Of a stretch of 64,000 nucleotides of DNA, positions 48,505-56,976 are shown in pieces. The notes under the pieces are model-generated. The model was not told the origin of the DNA. It ran no database searches and was given only the letters and a program-made list of their open reading frames with translations. The stretch is taken from NCBI GenBank assembly GCA_963702175.1, contig OY969721.1, positions 310,001-374,000 on the forward strand, given 5' to 3'. Position numbers and translations under genes: made by a program. Each line of letters opens with the position of its first letter. The first letter of the stretch is position 1. Source of the DNA: VRUE01 sp963702175 (GTDB lineage Bacteria > Actinomycetota > Thermoleophilia > Solirubrobacterales > 70-9).

Positions 48505-49761
48505 TCAGGCTCTCGTGAATCTCCGTCCAGCCGTGGGGGAGGCCTCCTCGTCGAGGAGCACCTTGTCGGACTCGCCCTTCTGGGCAGCTTCATGCTCCAG
48601 CTTGGCGATCTTCTCCGGCGTCAGGTCGCCGGCGCTCGCCTCCTCGATCTTCGCCACCCACTCGGCGCCCTCGCGCGATTCGGCCTCGTCGAACTCGACC
48701 TTGCCGCCGCGGTTGAGCGACTTGTCGATCTCGTCGAACAGGGTGTCCACCAGCTTCGCCTGCGGGACCTTCCGCAGCGGTTTGCCTTCGGCGAAGATCA
48801 AGCCCTCGTTCTTGGCTCCTGCGATCCCGAAATCGGCGTGGCTTGCCTCGCCGATCCCGTTCACGGCGCAGCCCAGCACGGCGACCTCGATCGGCTCCTC
48901 GTAGCGCTCCAGACGCTGCTCAATCTCGGCGACGACGGAGTCCATGTCGAACTGGAGGCGGCCGCAGGTCGGGCAGGCGATCAGCACCGGGCCGCGCTCA
49001 CGCAGCTGTAGCGCCTTGAGGATCTCCCAGGCAACCTTCACCTCCTCCTCGGCGTGGAAGGTCGAGAGGCTGATCCGGATCGTGTCGCCGATTCCATCGG
49101 CGAGCAGGGTCCCGAGTCCGACTGAGGACTTGAGCGAACCCGACCACTTGGTCCCGGCCTCGGTGATGCCAAGGTGCAGCGGGTAGGGGATCTTCTCTGC
49201 TAGCAGCCGGTTGGCGGCGATCGTATTGGGCACGTTGGTCGACTTGATCGAGACCTTGAAGTTCTCGAAGTCGAGGCTCTCCATCAGCTCGACGAACTCG
49301 ACTGCCGCTGCGACCAGCGCCTCAACCGGGCTCTCGCGCTCGAGCTCGTGCAGGTGCTTGGGCAGCGAGCCGGAGTTGACCCCGATCCGCATCGGCACCC
49401 CGGCCGCCGTCGCCCTGGCGGCCACCTCGGCGACCTTCTCACGCCCCCCGATATTGCCCGGGTTGAGCCGAATGCAGTGGGCGCCGGCGTCGATCGCCTT
49501 CAGCGCCAGCGTGTGGTTGAAGTGGATGTCGGCGATCACCGGGATCGGCGATTCTTTGACGATCGTCTTCAGCGCCTCGACGTCGTCATCTCGGGGCACG
49601 GCGACTCGGACCAGATCCGCCCCGGCATCGGCGACCTTATGGATCTGCTCCATCGTCGCTGCCAGGTTGGCGGTCTCGGTCTTGGTCATCGTCTGCACGA
49701 CGACCGGCGCGCCACCGCCGATAGGCACGCCGCCGACGAATATCTGCCGCTTCGAAGCCAT
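48505..49761 (-). CDS. ispG: 4-hydroxy-3-methylbut-2-en-1-yl diphosphate synthase
   Basis: 418 aa from ATG 49761. GcpE-type TIM barrel with [4Fe-4S] ligands in ACPTCGRLQFD and VLGCAVNGIGEASHADFG. It reduces MEcPP to HMBPP in the non-mevalonate isoprenoid route; Dxr of the same route is encoded two genes upstream. A C-terminal extension of about 50 residues (WVAKIEEASAGDLTPEKIAKLE) goes beyond the usual barrel and cluster domain. The gap to rseP is 29 nt. Confidence 0.95.
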   Translation of the reverse strand: MASKRQIFVGGVPIGGGAPVVVQTMTKTETANLAATMEQIHKVADAGADLVRVAVPRDDDVEALKTIVKESPIPVIADIHFNHTLALKAIDAGAHCIRLNPGNIGGREKVAEVAARATAAGVPMRIGVNSGSLPKHLHELERESPVEALVAAAVEFVELMESLDFENFKVSIKSTNVPNTIAANRLLAEKIPYPLHLGITEAGTKWSGSLKSSVGLGTLLADGIGDTIRISLSTFHAEEEVKVAWEILKALQLRERGPVLIACPTCGRLQFDMDSVVAEIEQRLERYEEPIEVAVLGCAVNGIGEASHADFGIAGAKNEGLIFAEGKPLRKVPQAKLVDTLFDEIDKSLNRGGKVEFDEAESREGAEWVAKIEEASAGDLTPEKIAKLEHEAAQKGESDKVLLDEEASPTAGRRFTRA

Positions 49762-49790
49762 ATCTGAAGGGTATCCCGGCGGCGACGCCG

Positions 49791-50900
49791 CTAGCGGACG
49801 TCGAACCCTTCGCCGGTGAGGCGGCCGATGTCGTTGCTGAGGCCGATGAAGAAGAGCATGATCACGAGCACGAAGCCGAGCGCGCCGGCTCGCTCCATCA
49901 CCCGGAACGGGACCGGCCGGCCGCGCACCTTCTCGACCAGGCTCCAGAAGATGTGGCCGCCGTCGAGTGGCAGGAACGGGAAAAGGTTGATCAGCCCGAG
50001 CGAGAGGCTGACCAGGCCGAGCAGGATGAGCGAGCGCTCGACGCTGATGTCCAGGGTCTTGTTGGCGACATCGCTGACGCCGACAATGCCTGAGACTTCC
50101 TTGCGGCGCTCCTCTTCGAAGAGCCTGGAGAAGACCGTGACGGTGCCGCTCGTCACCCGCCACATCAAGTCGAGACTGCGCTCAGCCGCTCCACCCTCGA
50201 CAACCTCCGTGCCGTAGCCAAAGCCGATCCTGGTGCGGTCGATGGCGGCGTCGTACTCCGGCCGCACCGTGATCGTCCTCAGCTGTCTGTCGCGGCGTAC
50301 GGTGAGCACCACGGGGGTCTCGGCCAGGCATCCGTTCCGCGGTTTGCCGGCGCACTCGTGCGCACCGACCTGCTCGATGAATTTCACCAGGCGATCTTCG
50401 AGCGGGAGGTTCGCGTAGCGGTGGCCGTCCACGGCCACGATCTTGTCCTCTGAGCGCAGGCTCCCGGCGGCTGGGGAGTCGGGAAGGATTCTGCCCACGG
50501 TCTGGGTCACGTCGGCATAACCCAAGGTCGTCAAGGTTTCCTTGTCGGAGCCGAGCAGCACGAAGAAGAAGATCACGAAGGCAAGAACGATGTTGACCGC
50601 CGGCCCCGCCCCGATCACGACGATCCGCTTCCAGACCGGCTGGTGGTAATAGCCGCGCGCCGCGACCTCGAGCGGCAGCTCCTCGTCGGGGTTCATGCCA
50701 GTGATTTTCACGAAGCCCCCCGCCGGGATCGCGCCGATCCCGTACTCGGTCTCCCCCCGTTTGACCGAGGCCAGCTTCGGCGGGAAGAAGAGGAAGAAGC
50801 GCTCGACCCGCATCCCGGTCGCCTTGGCGGCGACGAAGTGGCCGAGCTCGTGGAGGACGATCAGCAGCGAGAAGCCGAGGAAGACCAGGACCCAGTTCAT
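49791..50900 (-). CDS. rseP: Site-2 protease RseP-like (M50)
   Basis: 369 aa membrane zinc protease. HELGH (residues 17-21), a PDZ domain in the middle (VGRILPDSPAAGSLRSEDKIVAVDG) and the C-terminal metal aspartate in PLDGGHIFW. Site-2 proteases cut membrane segments such as anti-sigma factors. Its 4-nt overlap with dxr and place in the isoprenoid/cardinal lipid block are standard in Actinobacteria (Rip1-like). Confidence 0.93.
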   Translation of the reverse strand: MNWVLVFLGFSLLIVLHELGHFVAAKATGMRVERFFLFFPPKLASVKRGETEYGIGAIPAGGFVKITGMNPDEELPLEVAARGYYHQPVWKRIVVIGAGPAVNIVLAFVIFFFVLLGSDKETLTTLGYADVTQTVGRILPDSPAAGSLRSEDKIVAVDGHRYANLPLEDRLVKFIEQVGAHECAGKPRNGCLAETPVVLTVRRDRQLRTITVRPEYDAAIDRTRIGFGYGTEVVEGGAAERSLDLMWRVTSGTVTVFSRLFEEERRKEVSGIVGVSDVANKTLDISVERSLILLGLVSLSLGLINLFPFLPLDGGHIFWSLVEKVRGRPVPFRVMERAGALGFVLVIMLFFIGLSNDIGRLTGEGFDVR

Positions 50901-52042
50901 GCCCTCGCCAACCCCCCGACCTGCTCTTCGGTGCGGCGGCGCGCCTCGGCGTCGACGGCGAAGAGGTCCTCGAAGTGGGTAGGCTGCTGCGCCGGCATCT
51001 CGGCCAGGACGCGCTCGATCGCGGCCGCGATCGCGGTGAACTCGATCCGGCCGGCGAGGAAGGCGGCGACCGCGACCTCGTCGGCGGCGTTGAGGACGCA
51101 GGGCGCCGTCCCCCCCGCCTCGCCAGCCTCGCGAGCCAGCCGCAGGCAGGGGAAGGCCTCGGGGTCGGGCCGCTCGAAGCTGAGCTCGCCGAGCGCTGCG
51201 AGGTCGAGGCGCTCGACGTCGACGTCGGTGCGCTCGGGGAAGTTCAGCGCGTAGGAGATCGGCACCCGCATGTCGGGGTTGCCGAGGTGGGCCAGCGAAG
51301 CGCCGTCGTTGAGGTCGATCAGCGAGTGGACGATCGACTGCGGGTGGACGACGATCTCGATCCGCTCGTAGGGGACACCAAAGAGGTGGTGAGCCTCGAT
51401 CATCTCGAAGCCCTTGTTGGCCAGGGTCGCCGAGTCGATCGTGATCCGCCCCCCCATGCGCCAGGTCGGGTGCGCGAGCGCCTCTTCGACCGTCACGCCT
51501 GAGAGGTCGGTGCGGCCACGGAAGGGGCCGCCCGATGCGGTGAGGACGAGCCGCTCGACGGTCCCCGGGGGCTCAGAGCGGATCAGCTGGAAGAGCGCCG
51601 AGTGCTCGGAGTCGACCGGCAGCAGCCTCGCGCCCGTCGCCTCGGCGAGGGCGATGGTCAGCTCGCCGCCGATCACGAGGCTCTCCTTGTTAGCGAGGGC
51701 GACGTCGATACCCGCGCCGAGCGCGACCACCGTCGGGCCCAAGCCGGCTGCGCCGACGATCCCGTTGAGGACGAGGTCGGCGTCGGAGGAGCCGGTCAGC
51801 TCGCGGATACCCTCCTCGCCGGCGAGGACCCTCCCGTCCCAGGCAGAGCGCGCCCGCTCGGCGGCGTCGGCATCGGCGAGCGCCACGGTCGGGACGCCGT
51901 GCTGGCGCGCCTGCTCGACCGCCTGCTCCCAGTTCGACCCGGCCGCGAGACCGACGACCTGCAGCTCGTCAGAGGCAGCGACGATCTGCAGCGCCTGCGT
52001 CCCGATCGAGCCGGTGCTGCCGAGAATGACCAGCTTCTTCAT
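50897..52042 (-). CDS. dxr: 1-deoxy-D-xylulose 5-phosphate reductoisomerase
   Basis: 381 aa from ATG 52042, directly before LVILGSTGSIGTQAL; the extra upstream frame is non-conserved. NADPH motif GSTGSIG, LPVDSEHSALFQ (metal and substrate ligands) and LTASGGPFRGR are present. It performs the first committed step of the MEP pathway. It overlaps rseP by 4 nt. Confidence 0.96.
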   Translation of the reverse strand: MKKLVILGSTGSIGTQALQIVAASDELQVVGLAAGSNWEQAVEQARQHGVPTVALADADAAERARSAWDGRVLAGEEGIRELTGSSDADLVLNGIVGAAGLGPTVVALGAGIDVALANKESLVIGGELTIALAEATGARLLPVDSEHSALFQLIRSEPPGTVERLVLTASGGPFRGRTDLSGVTVEEALAHPTWRMGGRITIDSATLANKGFEMIEAHHLFGVPYERIEIVVHPQSIVHSLIDLNDGASLAHLGNPDMRVPISYALNFPERTDVDVERLDLAALGELSFERPDPEAFPCLRLAREAGEAGGTAPCVLNAADEVAVAAFLAGRIEFTAIAAAIERVLAEMPAQQPTHFEDLFAVDAEARRRTEEQVGGLARA

Positions 52043-52061
52043 CTGAGCCAGTTTAGGTAGC

Positions 52062-53009
52062 TCAGTAGACCAGTTGGAGAGATAGGTAGTAGCCGACGAC
52101 GACGGTGAAGAGGACGGCGTCGAGGCGATCGAGGAGGCCACCGTGGGGACCGAAGATGCGGCCGGTGTCCTTTTTGCCCAGATCGCGCTTGATCATCGAG
52201 GCGAAGAGATCACCAACGGGGGCGATTGCAGCCACCGCGGCGCCGAGGATCAGCGCGTCGACTCCGGAGAGCCAGTCCTGGTAGAGGCCGGCGAACCAGA
52301 GGCCCATCGTGCCAATCAGGAAGCCGCCGACTAGGCCCTCAAGCGTCTTGTTTGGCGACAGGTTGGGGGCGATCTTGTGCGAGCCGAACATGCGCCCGGT
52401 GGCGTAAGCGCCGGTGTCGGCGGCGAAGGTGCCGACCAGGACGTCGACCAGTAGGGCGGCGCCGTGGTCCGGCAGCTCGCGCAGGAGGACGGTGTGGACG
52501 AGCGGCACGCCGATCCAGACGATGCCGAGCAGCGTCACCCCCATCGACATCGTGATCCCGTCGCGGTGCTTGCGGTCGGCGCCGAAGGCGAAGAGCAGCG
52601 GGAAGGAGGCGGCAAGGACGAGGAGGACGTTGAAGGCAGTGCCGAAGTAAGCGGCGGAGATCAGAGCGGCGACCGAGAGGTAGGCGGCAAGCTGGATCGG
52701 ACGCAGAGCCTCGGTCATCGAGAAGTACTCGCGCAGGCAGATCGCGCCGATCGCGAGCATCGCAATCGCGAAGGCGGGCCCGCCGGCGACAATGATCGCG
52801 ATCGCGAAGGCGATCCAGGGAAGCGCGAAGAGGACCCGCTTCGCGGTCTCCCCCCGCAGCCGGCTGCGCCGCCGAGGCGGCCGCGGCGGCGGTTTCGGCG
52901 GCGCCTCCTGCTCGAGTGGCTCGTCGAAGCCGCCGAAGAGGTCCTCGACCTCGTCGTACTGGCGCCTGCGACCGCTGCTGGCCGCGCTCTCCTCCGGCGT
53001 CTCGTTCAT
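52062..53009 (-). CDS. cdsA: Phosphatidate cytidylyltransferase
   Basis: 315 aa from ATG 53009, overlapping the uppS stop. A hydrophilic, proline-rich N-terminus precedes about eight membrane helices and the CdsA signature ASMIKRDLGKKDTGRIFGPHGGLLDRLD. It makes CDP-diacylglycerol, the substrate for the PgsA-like enzyme downstream. The cytoplasmic N-terminal tail (EDLFGGFDEPLEQEAPPKPPPRPPRR) is longer than in most bacteria. Confidence 0.94.
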   Translation of the reverse strand: MNETPEESAASSGRRRQYDEVEDLFGGFDEPLEQEAPPKPPPRPPRRRSRLRGETAKRVLFALPWIAFAIAIIVAGGPAFAIAMLAIGAICLREYFSMTEALRPIQLAAYLSVAALISAAYFGTAFNVLLVLAASFPLLFAFGADRKHRDGITMSMGVTLLGIVWIGVPLVHTVLLRELPDHGAALLVDVLVGTFAADTGAYATGRMFGSHKIAPNLSPNKTLEGLVGGFLIGTMGLWFAGLYQDWLSGVDALILGAAVAAIAPVGDLFASMIKRDLGKKDTGRIFGPHGGLLDRLDAVLFTVVVGYYLSLQLVY

Positions 53010-53680
53010 CAGACCCTCGCCCCGAAGCGCCGCTGCCGCGCCGCGAACTCCTCCAGGCACTCCTCCAGCGCCTCGCGGCCAAAGTCGGGCCAGAGCTCGT
53101 CGCGGAAGACCAGCTCCGAGTAAGCGCACTGCCAGAGCAGGTAGTTGGAGATGCGCCGCTCGCCGCTGGTTCGTATCAAGAGGTCGGGGTCGTGCATCTC
53201 GGGTGCGTAGAGACGACTGCGGAACTCCTCCTCGGAGGCCCCCTTGAAGTCTCGCGCCGCGTCGACGATCTCCGCCCGCCCGCCGTAGTTGAAGGCGACG
53301 TAGAGGACGATGCGGTCGTTGGCGGCGGTCTTCTCTTCGGCCCAGGCCATCTTCTCGACCAGCTCCGGCGCGACGCCCTCGCGGCGGCCGACGAAACGCA
53401 TCCGCACTCCCTCCGCATCCAGCTCGGGGGTCTCGGCGTCGATTCGCTCACCGAACATCCTCATCAGGCCCTCGACCTCCTCCGTCGACCGCGACCAGTT
53501 CTCGGTTGAGAAGGAGAAGACGGTCAACTCCTCGATTCCCAGCTCGGCCGCGTCGCGCAGCCGTGCCTTGACCGTGTCGGCTCCCGCCCGGTGGCCCTCG
53601 ACGACGCGAAGGCCCCGCTGCTGCGCCCAGCGCCCGTTGCCGTCGGTGATGATCGCTACGTACCGCGCGGAGGTGCTCAC
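53009..53680 (-). CDS. uppS: Isoprenyl (undecaprenyl) diphosphate synthase
   Basis: 223 aa cis-prenyltransferase. IITDGNGRWAQ carries the catalytic Asp (D13; Met precedes it in many relatives, Thr here), then GHRAGAD, FSFSTENWSR, FNYGGRAEIVDAAR and DLLIRTSGERRISNYLLWQ. It builds the C50/C55 lipid carrier for peptidoglycan from MEP-pathway products. It overlaps frr by 4 nt. Confidence 0.95.
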   Translation of the reverse strand: MSTSARYVAIITDGNGRWAQQRGLRVVEGHRAGADTVKARLRDAAELGIEELTVFSFSTENWSRSTEEVEGLMRMFGERIDAETPELDAEGVRMRFVGRREGVAPELVEKMAWAEEKTAANDRIVLYVAFNYGGRAEIVDAARDFKGASEEEFRSRLYAPEMHDPDLLIRTSGERRISNYLLWQCAYSELVFRDELWPDFGREALEECLEEFAARQRRFGARV

Positions 53681-54240
53681 ACCTCCATGATCTCCTCTTC
53701 CTTGCCCTTGAGCAGCGCGTCGATCTCGCCGATCGCCTCGTCGGTCTGCTTCTGCAGGGCGGCCTCGGCGCGGCGCTCGTCGTCCTCGCCGGCTTCACCC
53801 TCCTTCTTCAGCTCGCGCAGGTCGTGCATCACGTCGCGGCGCACGTTGCGAATTGCGACCCGGCCCTCCTCGGCCACGCCGTGGACGACTTTGACCATCT
53901 CGCGCCGACGCTCCTCGGTCAGCTCGGGGATCTGGAGGCGAATCACGTTGCCGTCGTTGCTCGGCGTCAGGCCGACGTCGGACTCCTGGATCGCCTTCTC
54001 GATTCCCCCCAGCGAAGACTTGTCGAACGGGGTTACCGTGAGCAGGCGCGCATCGGAGGCGGCCACGTTGGCGAGTTGCTTGAGCGGGGTCGAGGTGCCG
54101 TAATAGTCGACCGAGATGCGGTCGAGCAGGTGCGGCGAGGCGCGCCCGGTGCGCACGGTGGCGAGCTCGTTGCGACTTGACTCGACCGACTTCTGCATCC
54201 GCCCTTTCGCGTCTTCGAGCAGTTCGTCGATCAGCTCCAC
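53677..54240 (-). CDS. frr: Ribosome recycling factor
   Basis: 187 aa. Typical three-helix domain I with VRTGRASPHLLDRISVDYYGTSTPLKQLANV and the C-terminal VRRDVMHDLRELKKEG...DDERRAEAALQKQTDEAIGEID. It splits post-termination ribosomes with EF-G. It follows pyrH by 17 nt in the standard rpsB-tsf-pyrH-frr order. Confidence 0.97.
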   Translation of the reverse strand: MELIDELLEDAKGRMQKSVESSRNELATVRTGRASPHLLDRISVDYYGTSTPLKQLANVAASDARLLTVTPFDKSSLGGIEKAIQESDVGLTPSNDGNVIRLQIPELTEERRREMVKVVHGVAEEGRVAIRNVRRDVMHDLRELKKEGEAGEDDERRAEAALQKQTDEAIGEIDALLKGKEEEIMEV

Positions 54241-54257
54241 AGTCGCCCCCGTTCCGG

Positions 54258-54998
54258 TCAGCTTGCGGGATCGCTGGAGACCAGCGTTCCCACCTTCTCG
54301 CCGCTGACGATCCTATCTATGTTGTCCTCACCGGCCATGTTGAAGACGTAGATCGGCAGGTCGTTGTCCATGCAGAGGGAGAGGGCGGTCGAGTCCATTA
54401 CCTTGAGACCGCGCTCGATCGCTTCGCGGTGGCCGATCGCCGGAATGAACTTCGCCCCGGGCTCGATCGCCGGGTCGGCGTCGTAAACGCCCTCGACTCC
54501 GTTCTTGGCCATCAGGATCGCCTGCGCGTGGATCTCCAGGGCGCGCAGCGCCGCCGCCGTGTCGGTGGTGAAGAACGGGTTGCCGGTGCCGGCGGCGAAG
54601 ATCACCACCCGCTGCTTCTCCAGGTGGCGCATCGCGCGGCGGCGGATGTAGGGCTCTGCCACCTCCTTGACGTCGATTGCGGAGAGAACGCGGGTGTGAG
54701 CGCCGAGCTTCTCCAGCGCGTCTTGGAGGGTGAGGGCGTTGAGGACGGTCGCCATCATCCCCATGTAGTCGCCGGTGGCCCTGTCCATCCCTTTTGCGGC
54801 GGCCTCGAGGCCGCGGTAGATGTTGCCGGCGCCGACCACGATCGCCACCTCCACCCCGCGCTCGCGAATCGCCGCCACCTGGCGCGCAATCTGCTCCACC
54901 GCCACGGCGTCGGTCCCGTACTCGAGGTCGCCCATCAGCGCCTCCCCGGAGAGCTTCAGGAGGATGCGGTCGAATTTGGGGTCTGGGCTCTGGCTCAA
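54258..54998 (-). CDS. pyrH: Uridylate kinase
   Basis: 246 aa from TTG 54998, which gives the normal length and starts MSQSPDPKFDRILLKLSGEALMG; earlier frame extends into tsf antiframe. Amino-acid-kinase fold with GAGNIYRGLEA, FAAGTGNPFFTTDTAAALRA and the UMP-binding MDSTALSLCMDNDLPIYVFN. It phosphorylates UMP to UDP. A small hairpin lies in the 65-nt gap to tsf. Confidence 0.95.
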   Translation of the reverse strand: MSQSPDPKFDRILLKLSGEALMGDLEYGTDAVAVEQIARQVAAIRERGVEVAIVVGAGNIYRGLEAAAKGMDRATGDYMGMMATVLNALTLQDALEKLGAHTRVLSAIDVKEVAEPYIRRRAMRHLEKQRVVIFAAGTGNPFFTTDTAAALRALEIHAQAILMAKNGVEGVYDADPAIEPGAKFIPAIGHREAIERGLKVMDSTALSLCMDNDLPIYVFNMAGEDNIDRIVSGEKVGTLVSSDPAS

Positions 54999-55011
54999 GG
55001 AATAAGGCTTC

Positions 55012-55036
55012 GGCTTCGCTCCGCTCGCGAAGAGCC
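55012..55036 (-). promoter_or_regulatory. Hairpin in the tsf-pyrH gap
   Basis: CTTCGC (55014-55019) and GCGAAG (55027-55032) pair around a 7-nt loop, with weaker flanking pairing. It could tune readthrough between tsf and pyrH; the evidence is structural only. Confidence 0.35.
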
Positions 55037-55063
55037 TATCTGTGACGCTCGCTGCGCTCCGCC

Positions 55064-55666
55064 TCAGAGCCCGACGCGGAAATAGGAGAAGCGGGCGATG
55101 CGGATGTTCTCGCCCGTCTTCGCGGCCAGCTCCTGGCGCAGCTCCTCGATCGACTTCGAGTCGTGCTTGTCGGCGTTGACGTGCGACTGGTCGAGCAGGG
55201 CCACTTCGCTCGCCCACTTGGAGAGCTGGCCCTCGACGATCTTCTCGACCACGTTGTCGGGCTTGCCGTCCTCGCGCGCCTTCTCCTCGAAGACCCGCTT
55301 CTCCGCCTCGCGCTCCTCGGCCGGGATCTCCTCAGCGGAGACGTACTGCGGCGAGGTGGCGGCAACATGCAGCGCGACCTCGTAGGCAAACACCTTGAAG
55401 TCCTCGTTGCGGGCGACGAAGTCGGTCTCACACTGGACTTCGACCATCGCCCCGACCTTGTCGTTGGCGTGGATGTAGGCGGCGACGACACCCTCGTCGG
55501 TCCCACGGCCTTCGCGCTTGGCAGCAGACGCTTGGCCCTTGACCCGAAGGATCTCAATCGCCCGGTCCACGTCCCCCTCGGACTCCGTCAGGGCGGCCTT
55601 GCAATCCATCATCGCCGCCCCAGTCCGATCCCGCAGCGCCTTCACATCAGCAGCCGTAATGCTCAT
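55064..55666 (-). CDS. tsf: Elongation factor Ts
   Basis: 200 aa, the short form seen in Thermus and Actinobacteria-related lineages. The N-terminal UBA-like domain (VKALRDRTGAAMMDCKAALTE) precedes the TDFVAR motif in VQCETDFVARNEDF and a single core subdomain plus coiled segment. It exchanges nucleotide on EF-Tu. Its ATG overlaps the rpsB stop (ATGA). Confidence 0.96.
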   Translation of the reverse strand: MSITAADVKALRDRTGAAMMDCKAALTESEGDVDRAIEILRVKGQASAAKREGRGTDEGVVAAYIHANDKVGAMVEVQCETDFVARNEDFKVFAYEVALHVAATSPQYVSAEEIPAEEREAEKRVFEEKAREDGKPDNVVEKIVEGQLSKWASEVALLDQSHVNADKHDSKSIEELRQELAAKTGENIRIARFSYFRVGL

Positions 55667-56823
55667 TTCCCCTCGCCCTCGGCAGCAACAGGCTCGGCAG
55701 CTTTCTCCTCGGTAGCCGGAGCCTCCGGAGCTTTCTCCTCAGCAGCAGGGGCGGCCTCGGCGGGTGCCTTCGGAGTCTCCTCGGCCTTCGCCGGTGATTT
55801 CTCGGCAGCCGGGGCCTGCGGTGCTTTAGTCGGAGCCGTTCCGGCCGCGGGTGGCGCTGTAGGGGGAACCGCCCCCGAGGAAGCTTTAGCTACCGCAGGG
55901 GGCGGTGGGTCCCCTGCAGCGACAGGACCCGCGGACTGACCGCTCTGTCCCGCGCCCGGAGCAGCCTGCGACGCCGCTTTTTCAGCCGCCGCTTTAGCGG
56001 CCTGCATTTCAGCCGCTTTTTTAGCCGCCTCCTGCGCCGCCAAACGCTCTTTCTCTTCTTCCTCGCGCTTCTTCCGCTCTTCTTCCTCCTTCTTGCGCCG
56101 CTCCATCTCCTCGGCGAGACGGCGCTCCTCCTTCACCCGCCAGGAGCCGGCGCCCTCCTCGATCGCGGAGCCGACGGTGCCGATCACCAGCTCGCAGGAG
56201 CGGATCGCGTCGTCGTTGCCGGGAATCACGTAATCGACCGGCTTCGGGTCGCAGTTGGTGTCGACCAGGCCGATGATCGGAATCCGCAGGCGGGCCGCCT
56301 CGCGGACGGCGATCTCCTCGGTTTTCAGGTCGGTGACGAAGACGGCGTCTGGGAGGCGGTCCATGTCCCGCACCCCACCGAGGTTGAACTCGAGCTTGGC
56401 CAGCTCGGCCTGCATCCCCATCCGCTCCTTGGTCGGCAGCAGCTCGAGCTTGCCCTCTTCCTTCCAGCCGTTTAGCTCGTGCAGACGGGCGATCCGCGCC
56501 GACATCGTGTTGAAGTTGGTCAGCAGCCCGCCCAGCCAGCGCTGGCTGACGTAGGGCATCTTGCAGCGGGCGGCCCACTCCTCCACCGGCCCGCGCGCCT
56601 GCTTCTTGGTGCCGACGAAGAGCACGGTGCCGCCGCCGCTTGCCAGCTCGCCGGCGAAGCGCCGCGCGTTCTCCAGCAGCTCCTCGGTCTGGATCAGGTC
56701 GATGATGTGGATCCCGTCCAGCTCGCCGAAGATGTAACGGCGCATGTTCGGGTTCCAGCGGCGTGTCTGGTGGCCGAAGTGAACTCCGGCCTCCAGCAGT
56801 TCCCTGAGGCCTGCCTCTGCCAT
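55663..56823 (-). CDS. rpsB: Ribosomal protein S2 with a long low-complexity C-terminal extension
   Basis: 386 aa from ATG 56823, with AAGGAAAGG upstream. The conserved S2 domain ends near residue 230 (CELVIGTVGSAIEEGAG). About 150 extra residues follow: a charged helical stretch (MERRKKEEEERKKREEEEKE), then an Ala/Pro/Lys/Glu-rich tail. Thirty of those residues (about 297-327, AGPVAAGDPPPPAVAKASSG...) come from palindromic element A3 inserted in frame. Extended S2 tails occur in some Actinobacteria; an element-derived piece is unusual. The rest is standard rpsB-tsf context. Confidence 0.95.
   Translation of the reverse strand: MAEAGLRELLEAGVHFGHQTRRWNPNMRRYIFGELDGIHIIDLIQTEELLENARRFAGELASGGGTVLFVGTKKQARGPVEEWAARCKMPYVSQRWLGGLLTNFNTMSARIARLHELNGWKEEGKLELLPTKERMGMQAELAKLEFNLGGVRDMDRLPDAVFVTDLKTEEIAVREAARLRIPIIGLVDTNCDPKPVDYVIPGNDDAIRSCELVIGTVGSAIEEGAGSWRVKEERRLAEEMERRKKEEEERKKREEEEKERLAAQEAAKKAAEMQAAKAAAEKAASQAAPGAGQSGQSAGPVAAGDPPPPAVAKASSGAVPPTAPPAAGTAPTKAPQAPAAEKSPAKAEETPKAPAEAAPAAEEKAPEAPATEEKAAEPVAAEGEGK
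55845..55934 (+). repeat. Palindromic element, loop type A (copy A3), in frame inside rpsB
   Basis: Outer arms CCGCGGGT (55845-55852) and ACCCGCGG (55927-55934); inner pairs GCTGTAGGGG with CCCCTGCAGC and ACCGCCCC with GGGGCGGT; loop gaggaagctttagctaccg. Exactly 90 nt, so it adds 30 codons without disturbing the frame, in the disordered tail of S2. Confidence 0.9.
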
Positions 56824-56875
56824 GTGATGCCTTTCCTTGGGTTTTCGGGGAATGCCCCGCCGTCCTTGCCGGGAG

Positions 56876-56943
56876 CCGGCTGTGAGCCGGTCAGGAATCC
56901 GGGTCGGCACCGACGGGGGTCGGTTGTGAGTTTGCCGATTGTA
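56876..56943 (-). promoter_or_regulatory. Candidate rpsB promoter and structured leader
   Basis: On the minus strand a TACAAT -10-like box (56938-56943) lies about 115 nt before the rpsB ATG. The intervening leader contains two hairpins, ACCGAC/GTCGGT (56909-56924) and CCGGCT/AGCCGG (56876-56890). Leaders of rpsB operons often bind S2 for feedback; that role is inference. The 153-nt region otherwise holds no gene. Confidence 0.45.
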
Positions 56944-56976
56944 GAGGGGATCCAGCCCCAAAGGTCGCGGGTTCGA

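Noticed and set aside
1060..55934. CRISPR array suggested by recurring short palindromes.
   Set aside because: The copies are dispersed over the window, not tandem, have no regular spacers and no cas genes.
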